From Tidjanibacter massiliensis (GTDB lineage: Bacteria > Bacteroidota > Bacteroidia > Bacteroidales > Rikenellaceae): 64,000 nt of DNA. Below are positions 35,315-43,387 of this stretch, piece by piece (within the stretch, counting starts at the first letter, position 1; the number at the start of each line of letters is the position of its first letter). The stretch covers positions 1,116,001 to 1,180,000 of the forward strand of contig NZ_LT629960.1 in assembly GCF_900104605.1 (NCBI RefSeq), given 5' to 3'. The notes under the pieces are model-generated. The model did not search any database, was not told the DNA's origin, and worked only from the letters and a program-made list of their open reading frames with translations. Both the position numbers and the translations under genes were made by a program.

Positions 35315-38300
35315 ATGAGAAACAAGATAAGACTCGCCCTATTCGCACTCTGTACGGCCGTCGTATCCGGCACCGCGGAGCTGCATGCAGACGAACGCAT
35401 TCCGGCCGCTGCCGCCAGGCAGACCGCCGAAGCGTCGCAATACGACATCGTCTATCAGGAAAACCACACCCATACGATAGCCCCGGCCGGAGAGACTTTT
35501 TCACTTGACCTGCTTTCCGTTGCACAAAAGATGTACACAGCCATCGGCCTGCCGGACGGCCCGTTGTTGGGCTACGGCGTCGAAACCCGCCTTACAGGCC
35601 TCCAGCAGTTACAGTTCGGCACGGATTGGACGGAAGGCAAAACGGCTCTCACACTCGATTTCAAGCCGAACAACGGCATGGATGCCCTCTCCAATACCCT
35701 CGATATCTACGTCATCGCCAACACCACATTCACCGGCGGCATCCGACCGGCGGCTCTGGTACGGGTAACTTTCTCGCAGGCTCCGGTGACGGTTTATAGC
35801 ACCGGTGCCATTCAGGGCCTCAGAATGGAGGAAACGACCTACAACGGCACCATGCAGACGAAAAAGGTTTCGCATTTCGACCGGGCGGGCCGCCTCGTAC
35901 AGGAGACAGCCCTGTCCGCCTCGCCTTCGGGCAACGACATCATCCGTTTTTACCGGTACGACTGCATGAACCGCGGCGACTCGGTCACCTACCTGCCCTA
36001 CACGCTGGAAGAGACCGGCGGCTCGCTCCGGGAGAACCCCGAAGCGGAACAGAAGGCCTTCTACCGGGAGTATTATACGGCGAACGAGTACAATTTTGCC
36101 TACTCGTCCAAAGAGTACGACACCTCGCCGCTCGGCGTTCCCGTCAAATCCGGCGGACCGGGCAGGGAGTACAGCATCGACGGCGGCAGCGCCGGCCACT
36201 ACACCGCCTATATCTACGGCCGCAATACGGCTCTGGAGGTGTATAAGTATACCGTAGCACTGGACGGCTCCTTCTCCTGCAGTACCAGGTATGCTGCCGG
36301 CACCCTGCTCAAAACGCAGTCGGCCTACTATGCGACGGACGGGGTACGGACCCTCCAAACGGAGTACCGGGACAGCGAAGGGCGACTCGTCGCCAAATCC
36401 ACCGTAACAGGCAACGAAAATCCCCGCTTCACCTGCTATGCCTACGACGAGCTGGGACGGCTACGCTACGTCATCCCGCCCATCGTACACGAACAGATAA
36501 AGGGCCTCCAGATGTCCATTACCCCCGCCTCGGCCAGCTACAAGAAATACTGGTACTATTACGAATACGACCGGTACGGCCGGACGGTCGTCGCCTCGAA
36601 ACCGGGCAAAGCCGACGAATATTTCGTGTACGACAAACAGGGACGCATGGTACTCAGCCAGGACGGCAATCTGCGCGCTGCGAACGCCTGGTTTTACTAC
36701 ATCTACGATACGCAGGACAGGGTGCTCGACAAGTGCATCGTGCGCGAGAAGACGCCCGGCAGTCTGACACGCGCCTCCATCCAGGAGCGGTACTATGCCG
36801 ACGGATTCGACAACACCTACCCCTACCTCGGCGGTACGGACACTCCGCTCGTTCCGTTCTCCGGCAGCCTGTTCGTCCTCCAGGCCCATCTGGAGAGCGC
36901 CCGTTACGACGACTACGACATCTATCCGCAGCATACCGAGGCTCCCGCAGCCTTCACCCGGTACCGGGAGAACCTTTATCTCTACATGCCGCACGCCTTC
37001 AGCATGGAGAGCTACGGTATCCGGGACATTCCGGGCATGTGGACCTACTTCGTGGACGGCGGAACCGTCAAGCCGGAGTACGCGGTCAAGAACGGCACGA
37101 CCGTCGTACCGGGTTACTACTATATCCCGGAAAACATGGTACAGACCGTACAGAACATCTTCATCAAAATCAATACGCCCGGCCTGTTCAACCTGGTCAC
37201 GAAATTTCCCGGCAGCGGCTATCCCGACCTGGGCTCTTATCCGGAGGGCCGGCCGGCCGTCACGTCGGCCCGGTACGTGGAGGGAAAATACTTCAAGATA
37301 GGCAGCATCGCCGCCACGGCGGATACCTTCCCCTCCGTCTACGACCCGCAGGGCAAATATTTCGAGAACTGCGCTACCGTGCGCAGCGAGTACAAAATCA
37401 AGACGGGCTACTACTACATTCCGGAAGCGTGTCTCGAACTCGTGGAACGGACGGTCGCACTGGGCGGCCCCTATGAAATCGTCACCGCCTTCCCCGGCAG
37501 CGGCACGCCGCTCAAAGGCATCGGCCTTGCGGCGGAACTGATGTCGCAGCTCGCGTTCGAGCCCTATGCCGGCATCGCCTCCGCGGATATGCTCGCTCCG
37601 ACCAACCGCGGCCGCATGACGTTCCAGCAACTGGCCGTCGTGTCGCCTCAGGAGACGGACAATAACATATACCGGGCCTACTATTACGACCGGAAAGGGC
37701 GCGTCATCCTCACCAAAGAGCTGGACAGGGAGGGTAATCCGAGCTGCTACTGGGTGAAATACGACGATGCGGGCCACATCCTGACCACCGTGGAGGAACA
37801 CCGCATTCCGGACAGCAACCTCCCCGACTTCAAGCGCGTGGACTACACCTACGACGCCCAGGGCCGCATGCTGAACGAAACAACCACCGTCGACCGGGAA
37901 GGCTCCGCCATACGTTCCGTCAGCACCTTCGTCTACGACGAGTTCGACCGCCTCTCCTCGAAAACGACCGACGGCATCACGGAATCGTACGGACACGATT
38001 TCTACGGCCGCCTCACCGGACAGGCGTCTCCCTACTTCCGACAGGAGCTCTCCTATGCGGGCCGGTACGACGGCTACGTCACGGCGACGCGCTGGAAGCA
38101 CTCGAACAGCCCGTTCCAGTGTTACGGCTATACGTACGACGGATATGGACAACTGACTGCCGCCTACCACCTTACGGACGACGGCCAGCGCGACATGTGC
38201 TTCGATGAGGAGGCGACGTACGACCTGCACGGCAACATCCTGACCATGGCACGCACGGGTGCGGCGCCCTCCGACAGCCATACTTATACCTACACCAACG

Positions 38301-39949
38301 ACGGCAACCGGCTGGTCGGTCTGAAGGAACAGGGCGGCCCGACATACGCATATGCCTACGATGCCAATGGGAATATGCAGTACGACGCCCGAAAAGGTTT
38401 GATTATTAATTATAATTACTTAAATTTGCCTGTAATCGTCACGGGCAGCGACAACCAGCCGAAAGCGCTCTACACCTGGCTGCCCGACGGTACGAAGGTC
38501 GAATGCCACGACAGCAGGGGCAACGGCTTCAGATACAAAGGTTCTTTCACATACGACATGCAGGGCAGACTGCTCGGCATCGATTTCGGCAGCGGACAGT
38601 TCTACGTCACCACGACACAGAACGGAACGCGGGACTACATGCCCCTCTACCACATTACCGACTACCTCGGAAGCGTGCGGGTCGTCTATAACGACGAAAA
38701 GTTCATACTGGCCCGGAACGACTTCTATCCCTTCGGGCTGCGGTACGAGGGGACGGACTACCTGCTGAACGAGATTCCCCGCGTCAACCGGTTCCTTTTC
38801 AACGGGAAAGAGTACCAGCTTCCATTCGCCGCAGCCGACCTCGGACTGCTCGACTACGGAGCACGCATGTACGACCCCGTCATCGGCCGCTGGACTACGC
38901 AGGACCCGGCCATGCAGTTCACCAACCCCTATATCTTCTGCGGCAACAATCCGGTACAGTACATCGACCCGGACGGAAAAATAGCTTGGTTTATTCCCGC
39001 AATTATAGGTGCTATTGTTGGTGGATATACAGGTTACAAAATAGGCTCAAATCAGGGAGCAACTGGTTGGGAATTATTCGGATATATTATAGGAGGAGCT
39101 GCAATTGGCAGCCTATCTGGTAGCGCTGCTGCGGGAATCAGTGCAATTGGCGGTGGAGCATCATTATCTGGGCTTGCAGCAGGGATGATAAGTGGTGCTG
39201 GATTTAACGGATTATCGTCAAATTGGGATAATCAAGCTATTGTACAAGGAGCTATATTTGGTGGCTTTGCAGGTTGTATTGGTGGCTTAACAGGCGCTGC
39301 AATTGGAGGAGGCTGGGGAGCTATGGCTGGAGGTGCATCAGCTAACTTCACCCATCAATTATTGTATAATGGCGGTAATCTACATAACATCAATTGGAGT
39401 TCTGTTGGTTTGAGTGGACTTACGTCATTCGGGTTATATCATGGATTATCATTTGCATCATGGAAATGGGGCGGAGGCGAACATGTTGGAGGAAGTAATA
39501 TTACGTATAGACAATTTTGTAAAATTAACACAGCATATCAACGCTCTAGATTCTGGCATCGTGAATATGGTGTAATCTTAAATACTAATGGCAGGGCCAG
39601 TATGGTACGAGGAAATAAACTAAATGTCAGTATGTCAATAAATAAAAAAGCAGGAGATTATGCTACCGCACATACACATTGGGCTAAACCAGGAGTCGAA
39701 TGGGTAAATCTAGGAGGCACTGACACCGATTGGATAAGATTTTCTCCTAACCAATCTTACCCTCCTAACTCAACGATGGATATATCCATAGGGGCACACC
39801 ATTCCCCCTCAGATTTACAGATACCTGGTTTTTCGATAGTTGTTGGACGGACAGGTTCTTCATATCATTATCCCGGTATGGACAATTATATACCTATCAA
39901 CAAGGACCCTTTTGTGAGATTTTTCCTATTGGATTGGCTGACATTTTAA
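35315..39949 (+). CDS. RHS polymorphic toxin with JAB-like C-terminal tip
   Basis: A 1544-residue exported protein (signal peptide to about residue 27). It has an N-terminal beta domain, DUF6443-like HFDRAGRLVQETALSASPSG, YD repeats, and an internal duplication around YYYIPE (about 600 and 700). The RHS core has YLGSVRVVYN (about 1117), NRFLFNGKEY and YDPVIGRWTTQDPA (about 1186), ending YIDPDGK. There, near base 38980, base composition drops sharply to AT-rich. The tip (1222-1544) has a Gly-zipper-like hydrophobic segment (GAIVGGYTGYKIG), then a JAB/JAMM-like domain: HREYGVIL, HTH (1453-1455) and SPSD (1497-1500), then FSIVVG. The HTH-to-SPSD gap is longer than usual. It lies 9 bases after the first RHS gene and 10 before a candidate immunity gene. 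Confidence 0.85.
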   Translation: MRNKIRLALFALCTAVVSGTAELHADERIPAAAARQTAEASQYDIVYQENHTHTIAPAGETFSLDLLSVAQKMYTAIGLPDGPLLGYGVETRLTGLQQLQFGTDWTEGKTALTLDFKPNNGMDALSNTLDIYVIANTTFTGGIRPAALVRVTFSQAPVTVYSTGAIQGLRMEETTYNGTMQTKKVSHFDRAGRLVQETALSASPSGNDIIRFYRYDCMNRGDSVTYLPYTLEETGGSLRENPEAEQKAFYREYYTANEYNFAYSSKEYDTSPLGVPVKSGGPGREYSIDGGSAGHYTAYIYGRNTALEVYKYTVALDGSFSCSTRYAAGTLLKTQSAYYATDGVRTLQTEYRDSEGRLVAKSTVTGNENPRFTCYAYDELGRLRYVIPPIVHEQIKGLQMSITPASASYKKYWYYYEYDRYGRTVVASKPGKADEYFVYDKQGRMVLSQDGNLRAANAWFYYIYDTQDRVLDKCIVREKTPGSLTRASIQERYYADGFDNTYPYLGGTDTPLVPFSGSLFVLQAHLESARYDDYDIYPQHTEAPAAFTRYRENLYLYMPHAFSMESYGIRDIPGMWTYFVDGGTVKPEYAVKNGTTVVPGYYYIPENMVQTVQNIFIKINTPGLFNLVTKFPGSGYPDLGSYPEGRPAVTSARYVEGKYFKIGSIAATADTFPSVYDPQGKYFENCATVRSEYKIKTGYYYIPEACLELVERTVALGGPYEIVTAFPGSGTPLKGIGLAAELMSQLAFEPYAGIASADMLAPTNRGRMTFQQLAVVSPQETDNNIYRAYYYDRKGRVILTKELDREGNPSCYWVKYDDAGHILTTVEEHRIPDSNLPDFKRVDYTYDAQGRMLNETTTVDREGSAIRSVSTFVYDEFDRLSSKTTDGITESYGHDFYGRLTGQASPYFRQELSYAGRYDGYVTATRWKHSNSPFQCYGYTYDGYGQLTAAYHLTDDGQRDMCFDEEATYDLHGNILTMARTGAAPSDSHTYTYTNDGNRLVGLKEQGGPTYAYAYDANGNMQYDARKGLIINYNYLNLPVIVTGSDNQPKALYTWLPDGTKVECHDSRGNGFRYKGSFTYDMQGRLLGIDFGSGQFYVTTTQNGTRDYMPLYHITDYLGSVRVVYNDEKFILARNDFYPFGLRYEGTDYLLNEIPRVNRFLFNGKEYQLPFAAADLGLLDYGARMYDPVIGRWTTQDPAMQFTNPYIFCGNNPVQYIDPDGKIAWFIPAIIGAIVGGYTGYKIGSNQGATGWELFGYIIGGAAIGSLSGSAAAGISAIGGGASLSGLAAGMISGAGFNGLSSNWDNQAIVQGAIFGGFAGCIGGLTGAAIGGGWGAMAGGASANFTHQLLYNGGNLHNINWSSVGLSGLTSFGLYHGLSFASWKWGGGEHVGGSNITYRQFCKINTAYQRSRFWHREYGVILNTNGRASMVRGNKLNVSMSINKKAGDYATAHTHWAKPGVEWVNLGGTDTDWIRFSPNQSYPPNSTMDISIGAHHSPSDLQIPGFSIVVGRTGSSYHYPGMDNYIPINKDPFVRFFLLDWLTF

Positions 39950-39959
39950 TCTGAGTAGT

Positions 39960-40643
39960 ATGATGAAGAAATTATTGGTTATTTTTATTTCGGTCTTCTT
40001 TTGGATAGACCATATGGCTCAAGAATCGGATACGATACGCATCAACTTTTGTATCCATACCTCCGAATTTGGCGCAATCAACGAAGGTTTATTCGTGTAT
40101 CAGAACGCTGAAAATCTAAAAGCCCAATACATATTATACAACGTCAGCAGTTACGGATTAGCGCATCGTTCTCTTGCTCAATGCGATTCGCTACTCTCGT
40201 TAGACGAACGTTACAAAGACTTACCGAACAGATACACAGACCCGACCTATCTACTCGCTTACGATAGCATGTCTCAACATTGTATTGCCGAATCTTTAAT
40301 TCAATTCTACAATGAGAACAAAAACAATTACATTGTATTAAAAGACATTCCAGTATTAAATGAAACACAAAAGGAATTTATCCACAATTTATTAAATACC
40401 ATCAAAACCTATTCTTATGAAAAAGGTAACGATGTCATCTGGGTAAGCAACGCCCCTGACTACTACACGGTTCTATCGGAAAATGAAAAATATACGCTGT
40501 ACGACCCAAAAAAAGAACTTAAAAAATACATCGAACTACGTCAACTATTCGATATCCGATATCCTGACCGGCCAAATAATCTTCCCTTGAATATTCAACC
40601 GGCAAAGTTCTCGGAAGCAACTACTCGAAGTAATTCAAAGTAA
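39960..40643 (+). CDS. Candidate exported immunity protein for the RHS-JAB tip
   Basis: A 227-residue protein with a signal peptide (VIFISVFFWIDHMAQ). It is AT-rich like the toxin tip and starts 10 bases after it. It has no recognised family: mixed charged helices, SYEKGNDVIWVSNAPDYY and a C-terminal DIRYPDRP. Position right behind the toxin tip and shared base composition are the standard signs of a cognate immunity gene. Export to the periplasm fits protection against an extracellular toxin. A second ATG three bases later is an alternative start. A strong terminator follows. Confidence 0.6.
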   Translation: MMKKLLVIFISVFFWIDHMAQESDTIRINFCIHTSEFGAINEGLFVYQNAENLKAQYILYNVSSYGLAHRSLAQCDSLLSLDERYKDLPNRYTDPTYLLAYDSMSQHCIAESLIQFYNENKNNYIVLKDIPVLNETQKEFIHNLLNTIKTYSYEKGNDVIWVSNAPDYYTVLSENEKYTLYDPKKELKKYIELRQLFDIRYPDRPNNLPLNIQPAKFSEATTRSNSK

Positions 40644-40660
40644 CGCTTGCTAAACGCCTA

Positions 40661-40693
40661 AAAATCCAGCCGTATTATATACGGCTGGATTTT
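40661..40693 (+). terminator. 15-bp terminator hairpin after the immunity gene
   Basis: AAAATCCAGCCGTAT pairs perfectly with ATACGGCTGGATTTT around TAT. The A and T ends make it bidirectional. Confidence 0.85.
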
Positions 40694-40780
40694 ACTATAT
40701 CATCCGACACAAACGACAAGAAAAGTTATATAACTTCTATTTCTAATTCTCGTTTTCGACATTTATAATCATCTAGAATA

Positions 40781-40834
40781 TTTATACATAGCTTCAACGA
40801 CATTTGGATAGACACCATTCTATTACAACCGTAA
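40781..40834 (+). pseudogene. 3' remnant of an immunity gene related to the one at 41638
   Basis: TTC AAC GAC through TAA (40793-40834) reads FNDIWIDTILLQP and stop. The intact gene at 41638-42327 ends GFDDIWIHVILLAP and stop, and the DNA similarity continues into the following terminator repeat. Just upstream, shifted by a frame, LEYLYIA corresponds to EEYLARY. Further upstream is not recognisable, so only the tail of an older cassette is left. Confidence 0.65.
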
Positions 40835-40899
40835 TCTATATGTCCAATATTTTCACTCAAATCCTCCTGTAAACAGGAGGATTTTCGTATATTTATCAA
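40831..40899 (+). repeat. Terminator-containing repeat, copy 1
   Basis: About 69 bases (GTAATCTATATGTCC ... TATATTTATCAA) recur with small indels at 42324-42397. Both copies begin at the stop codon of a related immunity reading frame. Both enclose the hairpin AAATCCTCCTGT/ACAGGAGGATTT (here 40859-40884) followed by T's. Confidence 0.8.
40859..40885 (+). terminator. Terminator hairpin inside repeat copy 1
   Basis: AAATCCTCCTGT and ACAGGAGGATTT pair around AA and run into TT. Confidence 0.75.
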
Positions 40900-40913
40900 A
40901 ACGAATTTCGCTT

Positions 40914-41486
40914 ATGAAACTCACACGCATCATCCTGCTGGCAGCACTGTTGCTGGCAACCGGAACGACTGCCTCGGCGAAAAAACCGATACCAATAGAA
41001 AGATATCAAAAAAACATCATGCGCATTGTAAAACAGCAACCGTTTTATAATCCCGCACATGAATATGTCTTCATGTACCTCCCTTTCAAGGAAATCGAGG
41101 GAAATCCTTACGAGCATATTCAAACAGGGCAAGACCTGCTGGAACATACGGTACGCATATTTCCAGATGTTAACAACCCGAACCTGCAAATGGATTTATG
41201 GTTGTATGATGCCGACAGTCTAATGTTATGTGCAGAGCTCCTGTACCCATTTGCATCTATCTACCGACCAGCTTCTGTGAATATATGCAGAGTACAATAT
41301 TTATTGAGAAATAATATACAGGAATATTTCTTCATAGGTTATACCTTTTTTATGGTTAAGGGGAATCAGGTATTCGTATCGGTAGAGGACGGGCAAGAGC
41401 CGTTTAAAGTCTACCTTTTCGAGGATTACATCGAACAGTTCGGACTCGAACCCATTTTCGGCCCACGAAATAGGTACGACCGATAA
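40914..41486 (+). CDS. Orphan exported immunity-like protein, paralogue A
   Basis: A 190-residue protein with a GC-rich, host-like signal peptide (LILLAALLL-type, ending TASA) and an AT-rich mature part. It shares motifs with the proteins at 41638 and 43384: NPAHEYVFMYLPFKE (compare KHADYAFMYVFK and KHANYSLLYIQW), YTFFMVKGNQVFV and a C-terminal EDYIEQFGLEPIF. These are too spread for chance and point to one secreted family. No toxin tip precedes it, so it looks like an orphan immunity gene. The first 65 bases are duplicated exactly at 43268. Confidence 0.65.
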   Translation: MKLTRIILLAALLLATGTTASAKKPIPIERYQKNIMRIVKQQPFYNPAHEYVFMYLPFKEIEGNPYEHIQTGQDLLEHTVRIFPDVNNPNLQMDLWLYDADSLMLCAELLYPFASIYRPASVNICRVQYLLRNNIQEYFFIGYTFFMVKGNQVFVSVEDGQEPFKVYLFEDYIEQFGLEPIFGPRNRYDR

Positions 41487-41488
41487 TC

Positions 41489-41528
41489 AATAAACGTTCC
41501 TGCCGCATACGCGGCAGGAACGTTTATT
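41489..41528 (+). terminator. 18-bp perfect terminator hairpin
   Basis: The arm starting AATAAACGTTCCTGCCGC pairs fully with its complement around ATAC and begins 2 bases after the stop codon. Confidence 0.85.
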
Positions 41529-41637
41529 AAAGTACAAACAGACTGCACGACAATATCAAAGCAGCCGGTACGAAACCCTCGACAGCGACCTAATCAACGC
41601 TATCTCCATACATAAACACATTGTAAATTGACGCAAT

Positions 41638-42327
41638 ATGAAACACATTCTATCAATCATTATCGCTATCGGCTGGACCTGCAGTTGTCTGGGGCAAGGA
41701 CTCGATTTGTCGAAGGTCGATTTCAACCGTTACGATAAAATCGCACAACGGTCAATCGACCGACATTTTCTCTTTCGCAAACATGCGGACTATGCTTTCA
41801 TGTATGTGTTCAAATTATATACGGAACTTCCGCCTTCATCCGAAAGGTTCGCGAACGACAGCCTATACCAGGCGGTCAAGGCTCTCGATACGTCCGAAAA
41901 GCTGTTGAAAGCCATCTGTCCTCCGGACTACGAACAAAAACAGTTCTGGAAAAACAACATCCACAATATCATCGTCTACGATAAAACATTGGCTGTAAAA
42001 GGGTGTATGGAACCTCCCAAGAAGAGAATCTACGAAGACTTGGAAGTACTACATTTCCGACACAATTCTACATCAACCTTCACAGCAGCAGGATTTAGTA
42101 GCCACAATTCCGCGGTAATACGTGCTTATATATCCAACAAGTGGGATTATATTTTCACTCTAAATGATTCAGATTCAAGCTTGCGTTTTTATTTTGCTGC
42201 TAAAGATGGAATCGTTTACGTCATCGACTTTTTCCGGGATATATTCGGCACCTATACTTATGAGGAATACTTAGCCCGATACGGTTTCGACGACATTTGG
42301 ATACACGTCATCCTATTAGCACCGTAA
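41638..42327 (+). CDS. Orphan exported immunity-like protein, paralogue B
   Basis: A 229-residue protein with signal peptide (IIIAIGWTCSCLGQ). It shares the KHADYAFMYVFK motif near the start of the mature part, RFYFAAKDGIVYVIDFF, and a YEEYLARYGFDDIWI ending with paralogue A. A degenerate copy of its 3' end lies 1.5 kb upstream. The gene ends inside a duplicated terminator repeat and is followed by a headless toxin tip. No function is assigned beyond likely immunity. Confidence 0.65.
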   Translation: MKHILSIIIAIGWTCSCLGQGLDLSKVDFNRYDKIAQRSIDRHFLFRKHADYAFMYVFKLYTELPPSSERFANDSLYQAVKALDTSEKLLKAICPPDYEQKQFWKNNIHNIIVYDKTLAVKGCMEPPKKRIYEDLEVLHFRHNSTSTFTAAGFSSHNSAVIRAYISNKWDYIFTLNDSDSSLRFYFAAKDGIVYVIDFFRDIFGTYTYEEYLARYGFDDIWIHVILLAP

Positions 42328-42397
42328 TCATCTGTATGTCCAATATTTTTCACTCAAATCCTCCTGTATAACAGGAGGATTTTCGTATATTTATCAA
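42324..42397 (+). repeat. Terminator-containing repeat, copy 2
   Basis: The second copy of the repeat at 40831-40899. The hairpin (AAATCCTCCTGT/ACAGGAGGATTTT) spans about 42356-42383. The headless HEYGH reading frame begins within it, which marks the junction between modules. Confidence 0.8.
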
Positions 42398-42755
42398 CGG
42401 TTCCGGTAATGTACAGTTTGCTGCCGGTGCGGTGCTGGCCAACCACAACACCCCGAACCCTACCGACCAATGGGGACTGACGTTAGGAAATACGATTAAC
42501 GGTACCAATATGGATATTTCGCAAGAAATTTTCACCCACGAGTACGGCCACACCCTACAAGGCAGAAGATGGGGACCGCTGTATTTCCTAATGATTGCGC
42601 CAGGAAGTCTTATCAGTTGTTGGAACGATACCGCTCAGAAGACAAACAAACATTCATACCGCTGGTACGAAAGACAAGCTAACAAATTAGGATACGAGAA
42701 ATACAGGCGAGAACCCCTGTGGCCAAACAGCAAGTATCCTTTTAACAAATATTGA
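42372..42755 (+). pseudogene. Headless RHS toxin tip with HEYGH metalloprotease motif
   Basis: An open frame from 42372 to TGA at 42753-42755 without a natural start (GTG at 42432 is the first plausible one). It reads FINGSGNVQFAAGAVLANHN, then EIFTHEYGHTLQGRRWG, SLISCW and HSYRWYERQANKLG. HEYGH (HExxH) plus the later Glu in YERQAN matches the zinc-peptidase-like tips on the C-termini of Bacteroidetes RHS proteins. No RHS core precedes it, so it cannot be exported on its own and is probably a stored or displaced toxin module. A lipoprotein gene follows 21 bases later. Confidence 0.75.
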
Positions 42756-42776
42756 TTAACAGTAAACCCTAAAATT

Positions 42777-43199
42777 ATGAGATCAAAACATGTTTTATTG
42801 CTCTTAGGTTTAGGAATGCTTTTATGTTCCGCCTGCGTGCCTCTTGGTGGAGAGTGGTATATCGACATAAAAAATGACAGCTCTGAAGAAATCTTGGTTG
42901 CAACCGGCTGCAAAAAAGAGAACCGTCTGATTTACCTAACCACCGAGTTCCCGGCACAAGAAGATTTATCCTTACAAAAAGTATTACCCGGACAAAAAAG
43001 AAGTTATACACAGCCCTATCACCTTATGGTGTTAGACGACAATGCGCTGTTGGCGATATTTATTATCAGTCCGGAAGTGTATGAAAATTACTCATGGAAA
43101 GAAATCGGAGAAAAAGAGATGTTCTTGAAGAAGTACGTGTTCAGGTACGGTGATATGCGGACAAAATACCCTATCACCTATCCTAAGGATTACGACTGA
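42777..43199 (+). CDS. Lipoprotein, candidate immunity for the HEYGH tip
   Basis: A 140-residue lipoprotein (signal LLGLGMLLCSAC, Cys near 20) with a small beta-rich mature part (WYIDIKNDSSEEILVATGCKKENRLIYL). It starts 21 bases after the headless HEYGH tip and is AT-rich like it. Position and export fit a cognate immunity protein. No sequence family is recognised. A hairpin follows. Confidence 0.6.
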   Translation: MRSKHVLLLLGLGMLLCSACVPLGGEWYIDIKNDSSEEILVATGCKKENRLIYLTTEFPAQEDLSLQKVLPGQKRSYTQPYHLMVLDDNALLAIFIISPEVYENYSWKEIGEKEMFLKKYVFRYGDMRTKYPITYPKDYD

Positions 43200-43215
43200 T
43201 AAGATAGGCATGCGT

Positions 43216-43246
43216 ATTAACCCCGTCTTAAACCGATGGGGTTAAT
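43216..43246 (+). terminator. Hairpin after the lipoprotein gene
   Basis: ATTAACCCCGTC pairs with GATGGGGTTAAT (one G-U) around TTAAACC. Confidence 0.7.
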
Positions 43247-43267
43247 TCAAAACACAAACAAATAATC

Positions 43268-43387
43268 ATGAAACTCACACGCATCATCCTGCTGGCAGCA
43301 CTGTTGCTGGCAACCGGAACGACTGCCTCGGCCAAAAAGCCCTCTCGGCTGGAAAAGTACAAACCGCTTGAAAAGCTATTCATATGA
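43268..43387 (+). pseudogene. Duplicated signal-peptide cassette of paralogue A, truncated
   Basis: A 39-codon frame. Its first 65 bases are identical to 40914-40978 (the complete signal peptide), then KKPSRLEKYKPLEKLFI and stop. The similarity ends right after the signal cleavage site, so only the leader has been copied or kept. The stop overlaps the ATG of the next gene (ATGA), which may let it couple translation of that gene. Confidence 0.8.

Noticed and set aside
41531-41600. Short coding-like stretch (LHDNIKAAG) between paralogues A and B
   Set aside because: It could be the tail of a lost toxin tip, but it is only about 20 codons long and no second match supports it.
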